Source: Bacteroidota bacterium (GTDB lineage Bacteria > Bacteroidota > Bacteroidia > Chitinophagales > Chitinophagaceae). Taken from it: a stretch of DNA of 64,000 nucleotides. Within the stretch, counting starts at the first letter, position 1. Every line of letters begins with the position of its first letter. Below are positions 16,082 to 24,341 of the stretch, piece by piece. Made by a program: the position numbers and the translations under genes. The stretch covers positions 1 through 64,000 of the forward strand of contig VGFT01000008.1 of NCBI GenBank assembly GCA_016868775.1. The letters run 5' to 3'. The notes beneath the pieces are model-generated. The model was not told the origin of the DNA and searched no databases. It saw nothing but the letters and a program-made list of their open reading frames with translations.

Positions 16082-17167
16082 TTAAACAACCCCTCCATAC
16101 TGTCTGTCATAATATCCCTGATACTCTCCACTCGTAACATTCCTCAACCACACTGCGTTAGCAAGATACCAATCAATCGTCAACGCCAATCCCTCCTCAA
16201 ACGTAACAGAAGGTTTCCAGCCGAGTTCGCGATTGATCTTCCCGGCATCGATGGCATAGCGTCGGTCGTGACCGGGACGGTCTTTCACATACGTGATGAG
16301 TGCATCGCTGGTACCGGGAGCATTACCCAGTTTCTCATCCATTAGCTTACAAAGCAGTTTCACCAAGTCAATGTTCTTCCATTCATTGAATCCGCCGATG
16401 TTATAGGTCATACCGTTCTTCCCCTCATGAAATACTTTATCGATCGCCGTTGCATGATCCTTCACAAAAAGCCAGTCCCGCGTATAAAGCCCGTCGCCAT
16501 ATACCGGCAAGGGCTTTTTTTCAAGGATGTTGTTGATGAAAAGGGGAATAAGTTTCTCCGGGAAATGAAAGGGACCATAATTGTTTGAACAATTGCTGAT
16601 CACCACTGGCAGCCCGTAGGTATCGTGATACGCGCGTACAAAATGATCGCTAGATGCCTTCGACGCACTATACGGCGAATGTGGATCGTATTTAGTCTCC
16701 TCCGTAAAAAACCCTGTCTCCCCCAACGCACCGTACACCTCATCCGTACTCACATGATAAAACCGGGGGCTCACTCCTTCCCCTTGGGGGGAGGCCGGGT
16801 GTGGGCTCCAGAGACGTTTGGCTTCGTTAAGCAGGTTAACGGTTCCGATCACGTTTGTGTAGACAAAGTCGAGCGGGGAATGAATGGAGCGATCGACGTG
16901 ACTTTCAGCGGCCAGATGGATCACGCCGTCGGGTTGATATTGATCGAAGAGGCGTTTGACTTCTGCGGTGTCGAGAATATTTACTTTCTCAAAAACATAA
17001 TTCGGCCGATCGTCGATGTCGCTGAGATTCTCCAGATTTCCAGCATAGGTCAACGCATCCACGTTCACGATCCGATACTGCGGGTATTTGGTAACAAACA
17101 ACCGCACGACATGCGACCCGATGAAACCGGCGCCGCCGGTGATTAGGATTGTTCTTGTAGTAGTCAT
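16082..17167 (-). CDS. rmlB: dTDP-glucose 4,6-dehydratase
   Basis: A 361-residue extended SDR. It has [35 protein letters not shown] with the catalytic Asp-Glu, [10 protein letters not shown] (YxxxK) and [17 protein letters not shown], all typical of RmlB. The product is dTDP-4-keto-6-deoxyglucose. Between residues 120 and 135 there is an insertion, [15 protein letters not shown], just before [12 protein letters not shown]. It is encoded by a palindromic repeat (16766-16812) and sits in a surface loop preceding the active-site strand. The frame is intact. Confidence 0.93.
   Translation of the reverse strand: MTTTRTILITGGAGFIGSHVVRLFVTKYPQYRIVNVDALTYAGNLENLSDIDDRPNYVFEKVNILDTAEVKRLFDQYQPDGVIHLAAESHVDRSIHSPLDFVYTNVIGTVNLLNEAKRLWSPHPASPQGEGVSPRFYHVSTDEVYGALGETGFFTEETKYDPHSPYSASKASSDHFVRAYHDTYGLPVVISNCSNNYGPFHFPEKLIPLFINNILEKKPLPVYGDGLYTRDWLFVKDHATAIDKVFHEGKNGMTYNIGGFNEWKNIDLVKLLCKLMDEKLGNAPGTSDALITYVKDRPGHDRRYAIDAGKINRELGWKPSVTFEEGLALTIDWYLANAVWLRNVTSGEYQGYYDRQYGGVV
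16766..16812. repeat. In-frame palindromic repeat (family A) in rmlB
   Basis: CTCCTTCCCC-TT-GGGGGGAGG with flanking GGGGGCTCA and GGGTGTGGGCTCC. It codes [11 protein letters not shown] on the minus strand, the same peptide type as the crtY insertion at 3643-3703. Confidence 0.78.
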
Positions 17168-17197
17168 TTGGGAGAATTCAGAATTTATACTTGTGAT

Positions 17198-17250
17198 ATA
17201 TGTTGAACAGTAGTTGAATCATTTTTGAGCTCTTGCTAAACCACCGTTAA
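17198..17250. repeat. Family E repeat at the 3' end of the epimerase gene
   Basis: ATGTTGAACAGTAGTTGAA followed by AAACCACCGTTAAACCATCG forms a loose inverted repeat overlapping the epimerase stop codon. Confidence 0.45.
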
Positions 17251-18201
17251 ACCATCGCATCGTACGCCCTAACCCTTCTGCCACCTCAACTTCCACTTCG
17301 TAGCCCAACAACCTTGCAGCTTTGGAGATGTCGGCTAACGAATGTTTCACATCTCCCTGACGTTCCGGACCAAAAATGATCTTTTGATCGGGTGACCGAT
17401 TCAGGGCGGCTGCTATTATGTTATATAATTCCAACAGCGAAGTTTGTTGGCCACAGGCTACATTATAGATCTGATTGATCGCCTCCGGATTTTCGGCGAA
17501 AAGGGCGAGCAGGTTGGCCTGTACGGCGTTGTCGACATAGGTAAAATCACGGCTGTGCGATCCATCGCCGTTGATCGTTGCGGGCTTGCCTTCGAGGAGG
17601 GCTTTTGCAAATAAGGGGATCACGGCAGTGTATGGTCCGTCGGGATCTTGTCGAGGACCGAACACATTGAAATAACGAAGTCCGATCGTCTCCAATCCAT
17701 ATGCACTGGAAAAAACCCCCGCATACAATTCATTAGTGCGCTTAGAAACTGCGTAGGGCGATAGCGGTTTCCAATCTTATCTTCCTGTTTCGGAAGTCCG
17801 GGATGATCGCCGTAGGTAGAAGAACTGGCTGCGTACACCACTCGCGGGATGCCGGATTCTTTTGCGGTAAAAAGTATATTGAGCGTGCCGGTTACGTTAA
17901 CACCATGGGTAGTCAGTGGATCTTGAATGGATCGAGCGACAGATCCCATCGCCGCTTGGTGGCAGACGAGATCCATGCCATGGGTGGCCTGCTTACATAC
18001 ATCGATATCCCGAATATCGCCTTGAATAAATTCAAAATCAGGATGCGCGATCAGGTGTTGAATATTTTTGATGGAACCGGTCGCCAAATTATCCAACACC
18101 CGCACCTTGCCTACTCGTTTATCGCCGATCAAGGCATCAGCTAGGTGCGAACCAATGAAACCGGCTCCTCCGGTGAGGAGTATATTTTTTTTAGAAGGCA
18201 T
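17219..18201 (-). pseudogene. NAD-dependent UDP-sugar epimerase (WbpP/GalE-like), frameshifted
   Basis: Two frames make one protein. The 5' frame (from ATG 18201) carries [35 protein letters not shown] and YAASSSTYGDHPGLPK up to QEDKIG. The 3' frame carries the catalytic Tyr region PYAVSKRTNELYAG and YFNVFGPRQDPDGPYTAVIP to the end. Adding one A to the AAA run at about 17768-17770 (minus strand) gives a continuous 327-residue UDP-N-acetylglucosamine 4-epimerase-like enzyme. As given it would be inactive because the YxxxK falls after the shift. It may be a genuine mutation or an assembly error; see findings. Confidence 0.82.
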
Positions 18202-18251
18202 CTGTAAGATTGAGGCGTAAGGGTGGTTGGCTGATCCGGAATCATTTAACC

Positions 18252-19117
18252 TCAGGTGCGGCGCCACCAGTTGATGATTCCGCCAAACATTCCTCTTGAC
18301 TTTTTCTCGTCGTCATAATAACCGGTTCCATACGCGCCGTAACCATAACCGTACCCATAACGACCGTAACCGTAATAGCCATATCCCGATCGGATTTTGA
18401 CATCGTTCAGCAAAATGGATAAGCCGGGCAAACGCTTTTGTTTGTAGTAATCATCGATCAGTACCAACTGCTTTTTGAAACTATAATTCTGGCGTGTAAC
18501 ATACACCGTGTAGTCGGCATATTTACCCAAGGTCACCCCGCCACTAACCATACCCACCGGGGCCGTATCGATCACCACTACATCAAAATGGGATTGAAGG
18601 TATTGGAACAAACCTTCCATCCGACCATCCAACAAGATCTCTGCCGGGTTGGGAGGTACCGGACCGCAGCCCAATACAAAAAGATTCTCGACACCCTGTA
18701 TGGGTTGGATCAAAGAGGCAATATCGTCGGTCTTTCCTACTAAATAGTTGGTCAAGCCAGGTCCTTTTGTCATACCCAATTCGGAAAGAATTCGGGGTTT
18801 TCGGATGTCAAATTCAAGCACGATGGATTTTTTGCCCGCCAGGGCATGCACCGCCGCCAGATTCAACGAGATGAACGATTTTCCCTCACCGCTCAAGGTA
18901 GAGGTAACCATGATGTTTGGTTTTTCCTTCTTGGGCAAGAAATATTGCAGATTGGTTCGTATGATCCGGAACTGTTCGGGCACCATTTTTCGGTTGGCGT
19001 TTGAAACGACCAATGCATTATCGTCAATGGAATGTCCAATTTCTCCTAAAATGGGCGTTTGAGTGTATTTCTCAATGTCATATCGACTCAGAATCTTATC
19101 GTTTGTAATAGCTAGTA
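18252..19117 (-). pseudogene. Capsular tyrosine kinase (Wzc/CpsD type), 5' end missing
   Basis: The BY-kinase catalytic part is complete: Walker A TSTLSGEGKSFISLNLA, Walker A' VLEFDIRKPRI, and Walker B VVVIDTAPVG. A C-terminal tyrosine-rich tail (YGYYGYGRYGYGYGYG) is the autophosphorylation cluster. The frame stays open to the IS481 edge at 19117, encoding LAITNDKILSRYDIEKYTQT, so the ATG at 19013 is internal. The periplasmic Wzz domain and first membrane helices of a full Wzc are absent. Without them the kinase cannot act as a normal polysaccharide co-polymerase. Confidence 0.83.
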
Positions 19118-20279
19118 TTTAATCTGACAGTCGGGGATTTGATTTTTCATTTTTATGCTCGTTTAAAATTTTCGTTGACCATCTTCTCAGTAGCTAAAGG
19201 TAGGGATTCCCAGAAGGTCTCCATTGGGGTCTTCCCGTAGCAGTACCGGCCGGAGTGTGGTCGCTCCGTGTTGTAGTACTGCATCCATTCATCCAGATCC
19301 TGTTGAAGAAGTTCCAAGTTATCGTACAGTTTCTTGCGGAAGGTAATCGCGTAGAACTCTTCCTGCATGGTGCGGTGTAGGCGCTCACAGATGCCATTGC
19401 TCTGCGGATGTCTGACCTGCGTTTTACTATGCTCAATACCTTCCAGATTGAGGTATAGCTCATATTCATGATGCTCTGGCTTACCCTTGAACTCAGTGCC
19501 TCTATCAGTCAGTACACGCAACAGCGGGATACCATGCTCCTCGAAGAAGGGCAGTACCCGATCGTTCAGGATATCAGCAGAAGTAATGGCATGTTTGCTT
19601 GTATAGAGCTTGGCAAAAGTCACCCGGCTGTAGGTGTCGATGAAGGTTTGCTGGTAGATCCGATCCACTCCCTTGATGTTGCCAACGTAGTAAGTGTCTT
19701 GTGACCCCAGATAACCCGGATGAACCGTCTCGATCTCTCCATGAGCCTCCTGCTTTTCCTTCTTGCGCTCCAGGGCTATTACCTGCGCTTCGCTAAGGAT
19801 GATGCCATCCTGAGCTACCTTGGCTTCCAGCGCCTTCAAGCGCTTAGGAAAGGTTTCCAAGTCATGTCGCTGCCACACGCAACGAACACCGGCCGCGGAG
19901 ATGAAGATGCCCTTCTTGCGCAGCTCATTGCTGGCACGAACTTGACCGAAGGCAGGCTGTTCAAAAGCCATCTGTACGGCAGCTTCCTCAATATGAGGGT
20001 CAACACGATTCTTGGGGATTGGTTTTCTGCGGCTTATCTCCTGAAGCGCCATCTCTCCACCGGTATCATACAGTTCCTGAAGCCGGTAAAAACTATCACG
20101 GCTGTATCCCATGATCTTACAGGCCTGTGATACATTACCCAGTTGCTGGGCCAATTGCAATAAACCTAACTTGGTTTTGATTAATTTAGTTTCAGCTTTC
20201 ATGTCTGACAGTTTTAAGGGGGTTAAATTGGTTTGTAGTTACTCCGAATTTAATCCCTAACTGTCAGATTAAGTCTTAA
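19118..20279 (-). mobile_element. IS481-family insertion sequence
   Basis: It contains one DDE transposase. The ends carry the shared inverted sequence TTAATCTGACAGT (left at 19119, right complement ending near 20272). CTAGTA is present on both flanks (19112-19117 and 20280-20285) and would be a 6-bp target duplication; CTAG-centred targets are known for IS481. The inverted repeats are offset by 6 bp relative to those limits, so the exact right end (20273 or 20279) is uncertain. Confidence 0.8.
19153..20202 (-). CDS. IS481-family transposase
   Basis: A 349-residue DDE transposase. The N-terminal helix-turn-helix includes LGNVSQACKIMGYSRDSFYR. The integrase core has TFIDTYSRVTFAKLY (first Asp), LRVLTDRGTEFKG (second Asp) and HPQSNGICERLHRTMQEEFY (Glu), and ends with the typical YNTERPHSG. 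The frame is intact, so it is probably able to move. Confidence 0.92.
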   Translation of the reverse strand: MKAETKLIKTKLGLLQLAQQLGNVSQACKIMGYSRDSFYRLQELYDTGGEMALQEISRRKPIPKNRVDPHIEEAAVQMAFEQPAFGQVRASNELRKKGIFISAAGVRCVWQRHDLETFPKRLKALEAKVAQDGIILSEAQVIALERKKEKQEAHGEIETVHPGYLGSQDTYYVGNIKGVDRIYQQTFIDTYSRVTFAKLYTSKHAITSADILNDRVLPFFEEHGIPLLRVLTDRGTEFKGKPEHHEYELYLNLEGIEHSKTQVRHPQSNGICERLHRTMQEEFYAITFRKKLYDNLELLQQDLDEWMQYYNTERPHSGRYCYGKTPMETFWESLPLATEKMVNENFKRA

Positions 20280-20310
20280 CTAGTACACAGTATTTTAACA
20301 ACAGGTGTGT

Positions 20311-20820
20311 TCAATTCTTTGTATTGATTGGACGAAGTTTCGCCCGATCCATATACGCCACCAGGGTATACCCCAAGCTTTCAATCCTCACCTTGGCCTT
20401 CCTCCTCCTGAGTTCCAACACTTGTGCGTTTTGTCCCATGAAGGTACCAGATTGTATAATTACCCGTTGATTGGGCTTTAACTCCATTGGAATCAATTCA
20501 ACTTCTTCATGCTCATCCAAGAATCGTTTGATGGCTGCGATTTCTTTATCCCGGATCTGAGCAGGTTTCCCATTCCAATAAATAAAATTGACAGCCCCCT
20601 GTGTGAGCCGAACTTTCGCCCGCTCCGCCTCCGTTACCTGTACAAATACATAAGATTTGAACAATGGCTCCTCCACCACCTTCACCCGATCACTCCATTG
20701 ACGACGAACTTTATTCAGCGGACAATACGCCACAATTCCCTTCTGCGTCAATAAGGCATACACCTTCTTTTCCCACCGAGGACGAGTGTAAAGAGCCAAC
20801 CACTTTTTAGTGGATTCCAT
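20311..20820 (-). CDS. UpxY-type NusG-like transcription antiterminator
   Basis: A 169-residue NusG paralogue. It has an NGN domain (KWLALYTRPRWEKKVYALL, FKSYVFVQV; residues 5-100) and a C-terminal KOW-like domain (NQRVIIQSGTFMGQNAQVLEL). In Bacteroidota, UpxY proteins are the first gene of a capsule operon and prevent premature termination in its leader. It is correctly placed as the most upstream gene of this locus, about 185 bp after the umuC stop. The operon it serves is now interrupted directly behind it. Confidence 0.88.
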   Translation of the reverse strand: MESTKKWLALYTRPRWEKKVYALLTQKGIVAYCPLNKVRRQWSDRVKVVEEPLFKSYVFVQVTEAERAKVRLTQGAVNFIYWNGKPAQIRDKEIAAIKRFLDEHEEVELIPMELKPNQRVIIQSGTFMGQNAQVLELRRRKAKVRIESLGYTLVAYMDRAKLRPINTKN

Positions 20821-21005
20821 GTTTTGAGGCAGAGCTTCGCTAAATCAGTCCCAGAATATCTATACAATAGACTGATTTTCAATTATTTAAAATGAATCTA
20901 CCCGATACATCACGAAAATAAGTGATTTATGATTACAAAACTAAAAAATCTGGAAGTGGATATTTAATATAAGACAATGATTATGTGCACTTTAAAAATT
21001 ATCCA

Positions 21006-22283
21006 TTAATCCCCTACAGATAAAATCTCCCCCCAGCGGGTCGTATAGCGCTTGCTTCGCCGTTGTTGCTTCATTTGCCAGTGTCGTTTGGTGCCGCAAG
21101 CACCGAAAACGAGTAATTCATCGCGCTGACTGAAATTAATATTATCGATGACGTCCATCAGGTTTCGATGGTTAGCCACAGGAGGAGAAAACAGATTAGA
21201 CTGACAAGCATCAGCCGGAACGATTCCACCCAGTAACACACCGGCTTTTTTGTACACCGATCCGCGTTGATACAATTGTTCGGCAAGTGCCACGGCGTTT
21301 TGGATCAGGACTTGTGTATCGTTGGTGGCCATCGGCAGACGGGTATGGGTGCTGCTGACTTCGCCTCGCCAGCCGCCTTCTTCGTCGGTTTGCTTTCGGA
21401 TCAGAAACACCTGTATGGTATCGGCGGCCGAATGTTGTCGTCGCAATTTCTCGGCGGTGCGGGTGGCATAACTGGCCACCGCTTCTCGGATGTCGGAAAG
21501 TTCGGTTATCGGTACGCCGAACATGCGGGTGGTGGCAATCATTTGTTTTTGGAGCAGTTCATCCTTGAGTTCGATGCAAGGTTCTCCACGGAGTTCGCGT
21601 ACGAGACGAAGTCCGACCACTCCACCCAGCTGTCGATAGACCCAGGTATCAGGTAATTGAGAGAGGTCCCACGCACTGGTATATCCCAACGCATATAATT
21701 TTCGGGCATAGGCTCTTCCCACGCCCCAGACATCTTCGAGTCGCGTTTGTTTCAGCGCCCGGATGCGTTCTTCTTCGGTTTGCAGGAGCCAGACGCAACC
21801 GCTGCGGAGTTTATCTTTTTTCGCGAGTCGATTGGCGAGTTTGGCCAGCGTTTTGGTAGAGGCCACGCCTACGGAAACGGGGATGCCGGTCCATTTCTCT
21901 ACCCGCACGCGCATTTCCCGGGCCGTGCGTTCGAGTTGTTCGGGATCAACGTGCGCGAGATCGACAAAGGCTTCGTCGACCGAATAGACCTCCACTTGTT
22001 CTTCTCCGGCAAATTTTCGCAAAGTTTCCATGACGCGCCAGCTGAGGTCGCCATACAAATTGTAATTCGAAGAAAACACGGCCACCTCGTGCTGATGAAT
22101 GACCGAACGCGCCTCAAAGAAGGGAACGCCCATGGCAATACCGATTTTTTTTGCCTCGTCGCTGCGCGCAACCACACAACCATCGTTGTTGCTGAGTACA
22201 ACCACGGGGTGGTGACGAAGACTTGGTTGAAACAACCGCTCACAGGAACAATAAAAACTATTGCAATCGACGATGGCTTTCAT
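21006..22283 (-). CDS. umuC: Translesion DNA polymerase V catalytic subunit
   Basis: A 425-residue Y-family polymerase. It has MKAIVDCNSFYCSCERLFQP (metal Asp), VLSNNDGCVVARS, YSVDEAFVDL (catalytic Asp-Glu), VSVGVASTKTLAKLAN and a helix-hairpin-helix near VWGVGRAYARKLYALG. The start at 22283 is set by family alignment and by its ATGA overlap with the umuD stop. Full length. Its partner UmuD is aberrant; see that entry. Confidence 0.93.
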   Translation of the reverse strand: MKAIVDCNSFYCSCERLFQPSLRHHPVVVLSNNDGCVVARSDEAKKIGIAMGVPFFEARSVIHQHEVAVFSSNYNLYGDLSWRVMETLRKFAGEEQVEVYSVDEAFVDLAHVDPEQLERTAREMRVRVEKWTGIPVSVGVASTKTLAKLANRLAKKDKLRSGCVWLLQTEEERIRALKQTRLEDVWGVGRAYARKLYALGYTSAWDLSQLPDTWVYRQLGGVVGLRLVRELRGEPCIELKDELLQKQMIATTRMFGVPITELSDIREAVASYATRTAEKLRRQHSAADTIQVFLIRKQTDEEGGWRGEVSSTHTRLPMATNDTQVLIQNAVALAEQLYQRGSVYKKAGVLLGGIVPADACQSNLFSPPVANHRNLMDVIDNINFSQRDELLVFGACGTKRHWQMKQQRRSKRYTTRWGEILSVGD

Positions 22284-22714
22284 ATCAGCGAGTGAATCAC
22301 ATAGGTAACCACTCCCCAAAGTGCAAAATCGCTGAACTCGGAGAGGTTGATGGGTTTGTAGCGATTGTTTTCGGGGATCAGAAAGGCCGAGGAAAAATTT
22401 TGATGATAGCGCCGCACCAACAACTCGCCGTTGAGGATGGCAACGATCACGTTTCCGTTGCTGAGCTTGATCGACCGGTCAACAATGAGCACGTCGCCGT
22501 CAAAAATGCCCGCTTCGTGCATGGCATCGCCTTTCATCCGAAAGAAATACGTGGCGGGTTTGTTTCGGATGAGTTGTTCGTTGAGGTCAATGCCGCGCTC
22601 GGAATAATCGTCGGCCGCCGCCCCAAAACCCGTGGCATTGGCGGTCTTCACCTGATGCTGTGTAAAGTTCTTAGTGCCCCGATAAGCGGGGTTGGAGTAC
22701 TGGTCCCGATCCAT
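22280..22714 (-). CDS. umuD: UmuD homologue lacking the Ser-Lys catalytic dyad
   Basis: A 144-residue LexA/UmuD (S24) fold protein translationally coupled to umuC. It aligns along its length with UmuD (AAADDYSERGIDLNEQLI, ATYFFRMKGDAMHEAGI, DGDVLIVDRSI, ELLVRRY). The nucleophile in the GDSM motif is Ala64 (GDAM, codon GCC), and the general base of the V-K-K segment is Arg101 (VRRY). Known UmuD needs both Ser and Lys to cleave itself after RecA activation. This one should be unable to do so, although it keeps the fold and UmuC coupling. The start could be a few residues different. Confidence 0.88.
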   Translation of the reverse strand: MDRDQYSNPAYRGTKNFTQHQVKTANATGFGAAADDYSERGIDLNEQLIRNKPATYFFRMKGDAMHEAGIFDGDVLIVDRSIKLSNGNVIVAILNGELLVRRYHQNFSSAFLIPENNRYKPINLSEFSDFALWGVVTYVIHSLI

Positions 22715-22764
22715 ATGTTTTTTGAGCTAAGCTAAGATTTTTAGTAATTAATTGCTAATTTTAT

Positions 22765-22925
22765 TAGTCTGCTGCGCAGGCTGACCGACGCAGTAATCTC
22801 TGTGACGACGAAAAAAGCGGACATTGGACATCGGTCATTGGACCATCTGCGCAGCAGATACCGGACATTGGACATTGGTCATTGGACAGTCCGCCGAAGG
22901 CGGACACAGGTCATTGGACCGTCCT
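22765..22925. repeat. Inverted-repeat element, family D (copy 3)
   Basis: It has a central GCAGTAATCTCTGTGACG with GAAAAAAGC, right-arm words GGACATTGGACATCGGTCAT repeated twice, and the end palindrome GTCCGCCGAAGGCGGAC. CATCTGCGCAGCAGAT gives an extra small hairpin. It occupies the gap between umuD and the next gene. Confidence 0.68.
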
Positions 22926-22996
22926 CGTACCACAAAATGCCCCCGATTAATATTCCTACAAAAGTCTAAATTCGACCAACTAATAATCTAACTACA

Positions 22997-24205
22997 ATGC
23001 GCTCCTATGCCCTTGATGTATTCCGCGGTGCGACGGTCTGCCTGATGATCCTCGTGAATAATCCGGGTAGTTGGAGCCATATTTACAACCCACTGGAACA
23101 TGCCCCCTGGCATGGACTTACACCAACCGATCTGGTTTTCCCCTTCTTCTTATTCGCCGTTGGAAATGCAATGAGTTTTGTGATCCCCCGTCTGCAGCAA
23201 GAAGGCGATGCGGCGTTTTGGAGAAAAGGCATCAAGCGTTCGCTGATTATTTTTGGCGTCGGACTATTCATGAATTGGTGGCCATTTGTCACCGAGGTGA
23301 GCCGCATCGTAGAAGGAACAACCGAATTGCAGAAAGTAACCATCTTCAAAGGTTTTACGTGGATCGACATTGCCAAAAATGAAGCTGGTGAGCTGGTAGA
23401 AACCATGAAAGGAGTACGGATCATGGGCGTATTGCAACGCATTGCGACCTGTTACCTGTTCGCTTCCATCCTTGTGTACTATGGTGGTCCCCGCAAAGGA
23501 TTTCTGGCTGCGGCTTTTCTGTTGCTGGGTTATTGGGCAGCGTGCCTGATCGGCAATCCCCTCGATCCATATAATCTCAAGGGATGGTTTGGCACATCGA
23601 TCGATCTGAATATATTGGGCGTTTCACATGTTTACAAAGGAGAAGGCATCCCCTTCGATCCGGAAGGATTGCTCAGTACCCCAGCTGCCATTGCACAGGT
23701 GATCTTCGGCTATTTGGTGGGGAATTATATACGTGAGGGATTGTCGCAGTCCGAAGGGATGTATCGAATGCTAAGCGGATTGTTTACGGTTGGGGTCGGC
23801 ATGTTGGTGGCAGGTTATTGCTGGGACCTTGTTTTCCCTATCAATAAAAAAATATGGACCAGCTCCTATACGGTTTATACGACCGGATTGGCGATCCTGA
23901 CACTAGCCACGATGATCTATGTGATCGATGGAAAGAAAATAAAAGGTGGATTGCTCCGCTTCTTCGACGTATTTGGGAAAAATGCCTTGTTTGTTTTTGC
24001 CCTGAGTGCTTTTTTACCAAAGGGACTAGCCATGATCAAATTGGAAAAAGGAATTAATCCCTGGAACTGGCTCTATAAAAAAGTATTGATACATGTACCC
24101 GGCGCCCCGGAAAACGGTTCGCTTCTTTATGCCCTTTGCGTGATCACGTTTATGTGGGCGATCTGTTGGTGGATGGATAAGAAGGGAGTTTATGTGAAAG
24201 TTTAG
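22997..24205 (+). CDS. Multi-pass membrane acyltransferase-like protein (DUF5009/HGSNAT-like)
   Basis: A 402-residue protein with about ten hydrophobic segments. It begins with RSYALDVFRGATVCLMILVNN and has WHGLTPTDLVFPFFLFAVG, the signature of the HGSNAT/NagX-like family, whose eukaryotic member transfers acetyl from cytosolic acetyl-CoA to glucosamine across the membrane. Bacterial members are often called NagX and linked to amino-sugar use, but their reaction is unproven. It is a stand-alone gene between family D repeats. Confidence 0.8.
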   Translation: MRSYALDVFRGATVCLMILVNNPGSWSHIYNPLEHAPWHGLTPTDLVFPFFLFAVGNAMSFVIPRLQQEGDAAFWRKGIKRSLIIFGVGLFMNWWPFVTEVSRIVEGTTELQKVTIFKGFTWIDIAKNEAGELVETMKGVRIMGVLQRIATCYLFASILVYYGGPRKGFLAAAFLLLGYWAACLIGNPLDPYNLKGWFGTSIDLNILGVSHVYKGEGIPFDPEGLLSTPAAIAQVIFGYLVGNYIREGLSQSEGMYRMLSGLFTVGVGMLVAGYCWDLVFPINKKIWTSSYTVYTTGLAILTLATMIYVIDGKKIKGGLLRFFDVFGKNALFVFALSAFLPKGLAMIKLEKGINPWNWLYKKVLIHVPGAPENGSLLYALCVITFMWAICWWMDKKGVYVKV

Positions 24206-24340
24206 TCTGCTTTGCAGACTGTCCAATGTCGAATGTACAATGTCGAATGCAGTGCGGTGACCGATGCAGTAATCTCTCTGAAGACGTAAAAAGCGGACAT
24301 TGGACATCGGTCATCGGACAGTCCGCCGAAGGCGGACGCA
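24205..24340. repeat. Inverted-repeat element, family D (copy 4)
   Basis: It begins at the stop codon of the membrane protein with GTCTGCTTTGCAGAC. The left arm is CAATGTCGAATGTACAATG, the centre GCAGTAATCTCTCTGAAGAC, the right arm GCGGACATTGGACATCGGTC, and the end GTCCGCCGAAGGCGGAC. It sits between converging genes. Confidence 0.7.
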
Positions 24341-24341
24341 A

